From Colius striatus (lineage: Eukaryota; Chordata; Aves; Coliiformes; Coliidae), in the NCBI RefSeq assembly GCF_028858725.1, contig NC_084790.1, positions 4,470,001 through 4,534,000 of the forward strand: a stretch of DNA of 64,000 nucleotides, given 5' to 3'. Made by a program: the position numbers and the translations under genes. The notes under the pieces were generated by a model. It saw only the letters and a list, made by a program, of their open reading frames with translations. It was not told the DNA's origin and made no database searches. Shown piece after piece: positions 1 through 13,926 of the stretch; position 1 is the first letter of the stretch, and the number at the start of each line of letters is the position of its first letter.

Positions 1-230
1 CACGAAGGGGGGCGGTGTCGCGGCGGGTGTGGGGCAGCAGTACCGAAGCGGCGATGTTCCCCCCCCGTCGGGGCGGCGCCGATGGGGAAGGGAGGGGGGG
101 GAGGCGGCCGTGTCGGGGGGGGGGGGAGGGGGGGCTCCCCCAATCTCGGCCCCTCACTCACTGCCCTCCTCCGCAACACCCCAAAGGAATGAGGTCACGT
201 GAGGCGGGGCGGGGCCTGGCGGCGGCCGGA

Positions 231-412
231 GGAGGGAAAAATAATTAAAAAAAAAAAAGGAGGAAAAAAAATTATTTATTTAAAAAAAAAAAAAAAAAGG
301 AGGAGGAAAGAGAGGGGAGGAAAAAAAAAAAAAAAAAAAAGAAGGGAAGGGGGGGGGAAAAAAAAACCCAACCAAAAAATCCACGAGAGAGAGGAAAAAA
401 AAAAAAGGGGCC
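231..412. repeat. A-rich polypurine block inside the CpG island
   Basis: About 180 bp made almost wholly of A and G, with several A runs of 8-20 and G runs up to 9. It sits abruptly between GC-rich flanks and just before the presumed first exon of PCGF2. Long dA:dT tracts disfavour nucleosomes and mirror-symmetric polypurine can form triplex DNA; both are inferences. Exact run lengths may be unreliable because of homopolymer sequencing error. Confidence 0.7.
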
Positions 413-505
413 CCGTCCGCTGCGCCGCCGCCGCGCCGAGCCCCGCCGAGCCGCGCCGACCGGCGGCAGCGAGCGGAGGGGCGGCCGCCGGGCCGCCGCC
501 AGCAG
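400..505 (+). other. PCGF2: PCGF2 exon 1 (non-coding, start uncertain)
   Basis: A GC-rich stretch ends in CCAGCAG followed by the donor GTAGGG at 506. It is the best donor upstream of the first coding exon, whose acceptor (3857/3858) lies 11 nt-plus 5' of the start codon, so at least one upstream 5'UTR exon is needed. Mammalian PCGF2 also has a non-coding first exon. The 5' boundary given is arbitrary. Confidence 0.4.
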
Positions 506-735
506 GTAGGGACGCGGCCCCGGGCCCCCCCGCTCCCGCCGTCGGGTGTCCCCCCCGCGCCCTTTTCTCTCCGCGTTCAAGATGGCCGATGGCCGCCGCC
601 TCCCCCCGCTTTGTGCCGCGGCCGCGCTGGTGCCCGAGGAGGGGGGAACCGGGAGACGCTCCCTCCCCGTCTACCCGCCACGGCGGGTACCGGCGAGGGG
701 CTGCGGAGCCCTGACAGCCGCGCTTCCCGCAGATT

Positions 736-819
736 CCCCCCCGCCCCCGTCCGTACCGCACTGCCCCGCGCCGCACCGGTGCGGCGCGGGGCAGTGCGGT
801 ACGGACGGGGGCGGGGGGG
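736..819. repeat. Perfect 84-bp palindrome (2 x 42 bp, no spacer)
   Basis: Every base i from 736 to 777 pairs with base 1555-i on the right arm, with the centre ACC|GGT between 777 and 778. I checked all 42 pairs and found no mismatch. Outside it, 735 (t) and 820 (g) do not pair. The arms are GC-rich and include CCGTCCGTACCGCACTGCCC. It could extrude as a cruciform or fold into an RNA hairpin in the PCGF2 intron 1 transcript. A perfect spacer-free palindrome next to a long G run is also what a fold-back sequencing or assembly artefact looks like. Confidence 0.95.
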
Positions 820-1036
820 GGGGGGGGGGATTGCGGCGGGAGCCCCCCCCGGGGCGGGCTGTCAGCCGCTGTCCCCGTACAAAGGGGCTGCGGGGCACCG
901 GGAGCGCCCCGCGTCCACCGGGGCTGCCCCACCCCCGGCCCCCAAAGCGTGTCTCGTCCATCGCCCCGCAAAAATAACGAAGCGGGAGCTGCGCGGGCCG
1001 GGCTGCAGCGGGGACACCGGGACGCAGCGCGGGGTC

Positions 1037-1380
1037 ACGCGTGTCCGTGTCCCACGCGTGTCCGTGCGTCCGTGTGTCAGTGCCCCCGCGTGTCCGTGCC
1101 CCCGTGTGTCCGTGCCCCCGCGTGTCCGTGCCCCCGCGTGTCCGTACCCCACGTGTCTGTGCCCCCCCGCGTGTCCGTGCCCCCCGCGTGTCCGTGCATC
1201 CCTGTGTCCGTGTGTCCGTGCCCCCGCGTGCCCGTGCCCCCCGCGTGTCCGTGCGTCCCTGTGTCCGTGTGTCCGTGCCCCCGCGTGCCCGTGCCCCCCG
1301 CGTGTCCGTGCGTCCCTGTGTCCGTGTGTCCGTGTGTCCGTGCCCCCGCGTGTCCGTGCCCCCCCCCGCGTGTCCGCGCC
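1037..1380. repeat. GTGTCCGTGCCCCCGC-type minisatellite
   Basis: Tandem variants of GTGTCCGTG plus CCCCCGC fill about 340 bp. In the 3' half they form a higher-order unit of 57 bp: copies begin at about 1185, 1242 and 1299 (CGCGTGTCCGTGC...). Because 57 is a multiple of three, all frames translate as periodic Pro/Arg/Val/Cys-rich peptides, which explains the false open frames here. Confidence 0.9.
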
Positions 1381-2516
1381 CCCCGCACGCCGGACCCCCG
1401 CGCACACGTCCCGCCGCGGGCACGGGGACATGTGTGTCCTTGTTCGCGCACGGGTGTGCGGACACGCGTGTCCGTGCCCTCCTCGCCGTGCTTCCTCCCC
1501 GCTCCCCTCTGTTTCCATCCTCGGCAGAGGCCGGTACCGCGTCCCGCATCCCGAAGGCGGTGCGGGAGGTCCCGTCGGGGCGGCGAGTGCCGTCGAGGGG
1601 CGCGGGGTCACGCTCTGGAGCCTTTTTGTCGTGTTCCCGGCGCGTGGGGGCCCTTGGCTGGTGTGGGAGCGAGCGGGCAGTGCTGGGGGAAGCCGTCTCG
1701 GTTTATTTCCCGGGCTCTGGAGTTCGCCGCCGCCGCCGCCGCCGGAGGGTCCCACGGGGAGGGGGCAGCCGGGCGGGTACAAGTTACCGGTGACTTTGAA
1801 ACGTCCTTCCCCACCCGTGCCTGGTGTAGGGGGAATTTTGGGGAAGGAGGCCGGGGGTCATCGTACTGGGCCACCGCCCAGAGACACAAAAGACCTCGAA
1901 AGTGGGGGCCGGAGGTGCACGGGATCCGGCAGCGGGCGGCTGGACCTCGGGCGCCGGTGGAGAGACGGGGCGGCCCCGAGGGCTCCGGCGAGGCCGGTGC
2001 CCGGGGCGGGGACGGGGGCTCCAGGGCTTTGTTCACCCCCCGTAGCAGGAAATTGTAGTTGTTATCACCGGTTTTATTAGAACTGGTTTGCGCCGGTGGC
2101 TCAGGCTTCCCCCTCCCGTGGAGACCTGTGCTGCCATTGGTGGCTGCGAGCACCAAAAGCAGCAAAACCCACCCAAACAGCAGCCGTGGGCCCGGTGGCA
2201 ATAGTGCCCGTCAGAGCTGCCTGGTTCCCTTGCAAGGGTTGAGGTGGCATCCTGAGGCTGAGCTGTGTCCCCCCCCTCCCCACCGCCTTGCTGAGGGGAG
2301 ACTGTCAGTGGGCCCCCATCACCTGAGGGCTGCAGGCACCTGCCTGGGGTCAGCAACATGCAGGGACCTGGGGATGCCTGCCTGGGGGATGCCCAGGGGT
2401 GAGAACTGAGCCTGTGGGGAGTGTGGGGGGCTTCCCAAACACCCTGCTGCCCCTGCATCCCTCTCTGCAAGGCAGACCTTGGCCTTCCAGCGCAGGAGTG
2501 CTCTCGAGATCCCCGT

Positions 2517-3075
2517 CCCTGTGGTGTCCCCATCCCCACAGCAGCCCCATCTCTGTGGTCTCCTCGTTTCTGTGGCATCCCCGTCTCCAATCTCTGTGGT
2601 GTCCCCATTCCTGTAGCATCTCTATCCTTGTCCCCATCGTGTCCTCAACCCTGCAGAATCTCCCTGCTCACCCCTGTGGTGCCCAAGCCCTTCACCATCT
2701 CCATCCTCATCCCCAATGTGTCCCTAAACCTGCAGCATCTTCATCTTCATCCCTGTGGTGTCCCCATCCCTGTAGCATCTCTGTCTCTGTAGCATTACCA
2801 GTGCTGTAGCATCTCAATCCCTGTCCCCATGCTGTCCCCAACCCACCAGCACCTTCATCCCCATCCCTGTGGTGTCCCCAATCCTGCAGCAGGATCTCCA
2901 TCCATGTGGCATCCCCAGTGCTGCAGCATCTCCATCCCTGTCCCCATCCCTGCAGCATCTCCACCTGTGTGGCATCCCCAACCCTACAGCAGCATTTCCA
3001 TCCCCATCCCCATCCTGTACCCAGCCCTATACAGCTCCATCCTCGTGGTGTCCTCAACCCTGCAGCATCTCCCAT
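2517..3075. repeat. Degenerate ~18-bp repeat array
   Basis: Repeated variants of CCCTGTGGTGTCCCCATCC and CCTGCAGCATCTCCATCC run through about 560 bp of PCGF2 intron 1 with irregular spacing. The repeats are diverged, so this is an old array. No protein-coding meaning is supported. Confidence 0.75.
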
Positions 3076-3077
3076 CA

Positions 3078-3135
3078 CTGTGTGTGTGTGTGGTCTGTGT
3101 ATACACACGTGTGTGTGTGTGTTTGTGTGTGTACA
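3078..3135. repeat. TG/CA microsatellite tract
   Basis: Interrupted TG dinucleotide runs with a short alternating GTATACACAC core in the middle. A second, shorter TG tract lies at about 3518-3551. Confidence 0.85.
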
Positions 3136-3831
3136 CCCCTGTGGGTGGTTGGGTGTGCTGTGGGTGCTGCTGTTGGCACACCCAGAACTCTGCCATCACG
3201 CCCACACTCATTTACACAAGCCCAGGAGTTCCCTCTCCCTCCTCTACCCTTGGCTTTGGATGGTTGTAATAATATTCTGGCTCCTTTCCAAGTGTCGTGG
3301 TTGCCATGGAAACAACAAAACTGCAGCGATTTTGGGCCCGGGATCCCATTGTAAATGTGGAAGTGCCGGAGTGGGCGGGCAGCGAATTCCCCCCTGGGCA
3401 CACCCAGACCTGCAGGTGCCACAGGGCCAGTGGCCAGCACCAGCCTCGGGGGTTTCCATAGAAACAGGCTGAAAATGCCTGTTCTCCATCCATCAAAACA
3501 AAACCACACTTAGGGGGTGTGTTTGTGCATGTGTGTGTGTGTATGTGTGTGCAGCCCAGGGACATGCAGGCAAGGTTCTGGTTAACATGGGGGTGGGGGA
3601 TTGTCCCCTGTTTCCATGATGGGGACCCACTTGGGGGACCCTCAAGGAGATGCACACGAGACAGAGGGAACTGGGGCTGCATGGGGACGAGCATGGATGC
3701 TGCACCCAGTGCTCTGGGGGCCAAGTGTGGCACATCAGGGAGCACCAGGCACTTCCACCCTGCCCTGGGTTTGTTCGGTAAGGGGTGAAGTGGGTCCTAC
3801 AGACCCCATCCTTGCCCAAAGCAGCCGTTAA

Positions 3832-10199
<6,368 letters not shown>

Positions 10200-12095
10200 G
10201 CAGCGACCACACAGGGACTCCTGGATGGCTTTTATATGTCTATATATATTATATATACATATATAAATATATATGTGTACATAGGAAGAAAAAGAATGAC
10301 TATACATACTTATTTTCTATTGATTGACCAGATTAATTTAAAGTGCAAATAAGACACATAAATGTGGTTGGATATTTTTTAATGATTTGGGGTTTTTTTG
10401 GGGGGGAGGGGAAGGGTGTTTTTGGGGTTGTTTTTTTTTGTTTTTGCATTTTAACTTATGGAAGCTGCATGCCAGAGCTGGGAACCACACAGGTGCTGCT
10501 GCTGCCTTCCCTGCTCAGTTTCTCTAACACTTTCTCACTCCTCCCCATCCCTTCTCTCTCTCGCGCCCAGCTGCACAGGTAAGGGCCAAGCACAGGTAAG
10601 GTCCAAGCACAGAAGCCAAAATCTGCTCCTTCTCCCCATGCCCTGCATTTTTCTTTTGGTCTTTATTTGGGGTTTGGGGTTTTTTTTTCTGGCACTAGGT
10701 CTGATAAACGTGGTGCCTGTGACCAGCTGGGACCAATGGTGCATTTGTTGGCATCGAGTACCCCTTCCCAGCATCGCCGCCCCCCCCCCCCCCAGCTCCA
10801 ATGTGCTGTGCACATTTCTGTTCCTTTTTGGTTTTGCTTTCCCTGTGTGCTCTCTGGATGGTGTTTCAGGCAAAACCTCACACAAAATCTTCCCTTTATG
10901 CACAGTAAGTAGGTTCTTTCTATTTTCCCAGCTTATTCCCACTTGCAAGTCGCTGGCGGAGGGCCGGACGCTCTGGGGGTGGGAGCACAAGCCCTGCTGA
11001 ATGTTGCTCTGTCCTTCCCAAGGGAGCTGCCACCTCCCTTGGGCTGACGGGCAGCACTGGCTGCCACCTGGAAATTTTGGCTGAGGGGTATGTAAACCAT
11101 TGAGGGCTGCTTTGGCAGCACTGGGTCAGCCTGCATGGGGCTCCCCTCTCCTGTCCCACTCACCGCCACGGCTTCCATGCCACTTTTGAGCTTTCTCATT
11201 CCTCCCCATCCTTCCTACCTTCTCCTGTCCCCACACTGGGGTTTAAAAAAAACAAAACAACCCCCCTCACCTCCAAGACTGCAGTGCCTTTAGCCAGGAG
11301 GCTTCAGTGAGGGGATACGCTAGCATGGGAAGGTGCTGCCGTGTTCCAGGCAGGAGCAGAGTGGCACCGGCTGCCTGCACCCTCTGGGCAAGGGACCAAC
11401 TTAAACCAAACACAAAAGCACATAAGCCCCGATGAGTGCAGCCCTCTTCAGGGAAGGTTTCTCTCCCACTCTTCCTTGGGGAAGGGGTTGAATGACAAAA
11501 TCAATAAGCAAGTGCCTGCAGCGCACAGCCAGCCAGGCACAGTGAGAACCAAAGCAAAGCGGCACGGGAATTGTCTAACAGCCGGACTCCAAAGGTCAGG
11601 AAACATGGGATGTTGTTAGTGTAGGTTTTAATTACTTGTGTTTAATTACAGTCTTTTTTTAAGGACTGCACCCCCATCAAGGACTCAACAGCAGCACCTT
11701 GGCTATAGCACAGCCCCAGGGATCTACAGCCTCCCCCGGGCCTCTTTTTGTTTCCCTTCCCCATCCCCAGGCTGGGGCTCAATGTATGTAAGGGTGGGGC
11801 TCCGTTTGTCTCGACTTTGACACCTTCTTCTCCTTGTAAATAGGCCAGGCTGGACTGAGGGAGGCAGCTGAGTGCCTCGGTTTGTGTGGGGCTCTTGCAG
11901 GGGAGAGGGGAGGGGGGTTGTTTTGTTTTCTGTTCTTTCCTATATGGTACAAACCAAATTGCTCTGTATGTCTGCATCCTGTACGACGTTTTAATGTCTT
12001 GTAATATACTCTGATGCTCATATATTGTTATTGTTTAAAACATTTGTACAAACTGCACAGCTTTGTAAATGTAATAAATGCTGCAGGCTGCCATT
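10200..12095 (+). other. PCGF2: PCGF2 3'UTR
   Basis: About 1.9 kb from the stop to a poly(A) signal. It includes an AT alternating tract at about 10,228-10,275, a G/T-rich stretch at 10,390-10,445, a C run at about 10,779-10,793, and two exact Pumilio-type elements, TGTACATA at 10,276-10,283 and TGTAAATA at 11,835-11,842. No intron or second gene is evident. Confidence 0.8.
12073..12078 (+). terminator. PCGF2: PCGF2 poly(A) signal AATAAA
   Basis: Canonical hexamer in TGTAATAAATGC, with a T/G-containing stretch downstream. Cleavage is expected at about 12,090-12,100. Confidence 0.8.
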
Positions 12096-12169
12096 GCCAC
12101 CGTCTGCCTTCCCGCAGCTCGATGGGCACCCGCTGCTCTGGCAATGCCAAATCACTCCTCAAAGGCCCA

Positions 12170-12455
12170 TTACCCAGTGGATTCTTTTATTTCCACAGCC
12201 AGAGCCGAGCCTTTGCTATCCCTGGCAAGGCCCCCGTGGGGCAGAAGGCAAAATCCCTGTCCCCATGGCGCAGTCGGGCTGGTTTCCTGGAGCTGGTGTC
12301 AAAATCAGCTTAATCGGGGTGTGAGTTGAGCATCGCCTCCTCCCTCCGCTCCCTCCTTCATCATCCCTGTGGTCCTGCACTCCCATGGGCTCCAGGACCC
12401 CCGTCCCTGCGGTTCTGAGCTCTCGTGGGCTCTGTGACCGCCGCCGCCGTGGGTG
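12170..12455 (-). other. CISD3: CISD3 3'UTR
   Basis: The region between the CISD3 stop (12,456) and about 15-20 nt beyond its poly(A) signal. It faces the PCGF2 3' end. No further feature is seen. Confidence 0.7.
12186..12191 (-). terminator. CISD3: CISD3 poly(A) signal AATAAA
   Basis: TTTATT on the plus strand, AATAAA on the minus strand, about 270 nt after the CISD3 stop. Predicted cleavage near 12,170 leaves about 75 bp to the PCGF2 cleavage region. Confidence 0.75.
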
Positions 12456-12635
12456 TCAGGGCTGGGTGGTGATCTGGGCGCTCTGCACAGCCTCTTCCTT
12501 GTGGGTGCCATCGCAGTACGGGGGGCTGCGGGTGCGTTTGCACCCACACAGCCAGGCTGTCCTGTCCTCCTCGGCGGTGAAGCGCAGTGGGGATATCCCC
12601 GGGGCTGACTTCTTGTGGGCGCCGTCGCAGAAGGG
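12456..12635 (-). CDS. CISD3: CISD3 exon 2 (rest of first CDGSH motif, second CDGSH domain, stop)
   Basis: Acceptor TTTTCTCTACAG. Opens with PFCDGAH (residues 84-90), completing the first cluster site split by the intron, then CGCKRTRSPPYCDGTH for the second. Stop TGA at 12,458-12,456. Confidence 0.95.
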   Translation of the reverse strand, partial: PFCDGAHKKSAPGISPLRFTAEEDRTAWLCGCKRTRSPPYCDGTHKEEAVQSAQITTQP

Positions 12636-13164
12636 CTGTAGAGAAAACGGGGAGCAGATGATGGCAGGGGAGGCTGTGGAGGTGTTTCAGCTCTCCCGCT
12701 GCACTTCCAACCCGCCCCAGCTGCATCTCAGCCCCATCCCCCGCGAACTGAGGTGCTGTGGGAGCACTCGGGAGGGCAACAGCGTCCTTCCCCCCTCCCA
12801 AACCCTGCTCCGGACCGAGGACGGGACCCCAGGGGCCGGTCCTGCCCCGGGCCCGTCCGCATCCCCGCGCATCCCGGCTGGGCGGGGGTCGGAGCCCCCC
12901 GGTCCGCGGCCCGACCTGTTTCTTGCTGTGGCCGCAGGCACACCAGGCGTATTTCTTTCCCGCCTTCAGCTCCACCGGGAACGGCTCCTTGGCGGCGATG
13001 GCCGGCTGCGGTGGGGCCGAGCACCGGCGCATCTGGTGTGCGGAGGAGACCGAAGGGAAGCGCAGAAGCCCGGTGGGGTGCCGGCACCGGTGGACAGCCC
13101 CCGCCTCGCCGCCCCCCGCGGCTCTCATCAGTGTCACAAGCGCTGGGGGCCTCCGCAGCGACAT
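12456..13164 (-). CDS. CISD3: CISD3, mitochondrial double-CDGSH iron-sulfur protein, two coding exons
   Basis: Exons 12916-13164 and 12456-12635 join in phase 0 to 142 residues (human 127). Two complete CDGSH motifs are present: ligands C75, C77, C86, H90 and C113, C115, C124, H128, each with the PxCDGxH core and the spacing of the family. Each motif binds a [2Fe-2S] cluster by three Cys and one His. Family knowledge: CISD3 (MiNT) is a soluble mitochondrial-matrix monomer carrying both domains in one chain. The N-terminus is Arg/Ser/Ala-rich with few acidic residues, fitting a targeting peptide. The start ATG (13164) has G at -3; Met45 (13032) is a possible alternative, and a CAG acceptor at 13,008-13,006 could mark an internal exon start with a different first exon. 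Confidence 0.93.
12916..13164 (-). CDS. CISD3: CISD3 exon 1 (targeting region, first half of CDGSH domain 1)
   Basis: Encodes residues 1-83, ending KYAWCACGHSKKQ. Donor CAG|GTCGGG is a weak consensus match but the junction falls where KKQ|PFCDG must join. The part from residue 54 (PAIAAK) is well supported by homology; the first 53 residues depend on the start choice. Confidence 0.8.
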
Positions 13165-13420
13165 GTCCCCACGCTGCGGTCACCTTGGCGAGCGCAGCTC
13201 CTCCCCCGGCGCCGCCGGAAGGGACGGGCCTGGGCGGGCTCGGCGGGAGCTCTGCCCTTCCGTGCGCCAACGTTCCCTCTCGTACGGGTTCCTTCGGCGG
13301 CCCCTTCCCCCGCACCCTTCCAGCGGCTTCGCTCCGGGGTACCCGCTCCCCGCCGGGTGACCTCCCTCCCCCCGGGATGTGGGGGGTCGCCTCCGCCCCC
13401 CCGTGGAGCCGTGTGGGGGG
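13165..13420 (-). promoter_or_regulatory. CISD3: CpG-rich promoter region of CISD3
   Basis: CpG-dense sequence continues from the coding exon 1 upstream (higher coordinates) to about 13,420 with no TATA box. This is the expected place for the CISD3 start; the exact site is not determinable. Confidence 0.5.
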
Positions 13421-13671
13421 GTTGTGTGTGTCCTCTCTGCTCACCAAATGCGGGCTCTGATACTTCCCTGGACGTTCATCTTTTCAGCGTCAAACCTCTG
13501 GGCTCCCCGCACTCCCCCTTTATTTATTTTTCTTAAAATAACCCCCCACGTGTAACTGCTGGGGAAGAGTCGCTTTTTTTGATGAGAGAACGATTCAGCT
13601 TTGGCCCCACAGGCAGGAGCCCACCTGGCCAGGGGGTCACGGTCCCCAGAAACCGCATGTCCTGCATGGGG

Positions 13672-13926
13672 GACGGCTTCAGGTTGCCCCAGGGGAGGTT
13701 TTGACAGGAGCTGAGGCAGATTTTTTTCTCTGAGAGGGGTGTCAGCCCCTGTGCCAGGCTGCCCAGGGAGCTGGGGCAGTGCCCAGCCCTGGAGGGATCC
13801 CAAAGCTGGCTGGAGCTGAGGTGCTGAGGGCTGTGGGTCAGTGGTGGGCTGGGCAGGGTGAGGGCAGGGCTGGGACTGCAGGAGCTGAAAGTGCTTTTCC
13901 AACCAAAATGATTCTGTGATTCTATG
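13672..13926 (+). mobile_element. CR1 LINE 3' fragment
   Basis: From GTTGCCCCAGGGGAGGTTTT through CAGGCTGCCCAGGGAGCTGG to the tail TGATTCTGTGATTCTATG. It is closely related to the minus-oriented copy at 60,378-60,772. Confidence 0.9.

Larger units (their letters stand above)
1..1060 (+). promoter_or_regulatory. PCGF2: CpG-dense promoter region of PCGF2
   Basis: The first kilobase is extremely G+C- and CpG-rich, interrupted only by an A-rich purine block at about 231-412. It precedes the first plausible splice donor for PCGF2 (505/506). No TATA box is evident, as expected for a CpG-island promoter. A run of G tracts at about 86-133 could form G-quadruplexes. At 579-587 the sequence AAGATGGCC matches the core of a YY1 site and follows a pyrimidine-rich CTTTTCTCT stretch, so a second start near 560 is possible. 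The transcription start itself cannot be fixed from sequence. No coding exon of a divergent neighbour is visible at the left edge. Confidence 0.6.

Noticed and set aside
1-230. First exon of a divergent neighbour such as PSMB3 on the minus strand
   Set aside because: No matching coding sequence or donor could be recognised at the left edge.
611-2080. Very long open frames on both strands (up to 489 codons) over the PCGF2 5' region
   Set aside because: They arise from GC-rich composition, the palindrome (the same peptide on both strands) and the 57-bp minisatellite. There is no domain, and the PCGF2 gene structure places this in an intron.
12361-13164. Single 267-codon frame through CISD3
   Set aside because: It reads through the intron in one frame; the second CDGSH motif is in another frame and joins only by splicing at 12,916/12,635.
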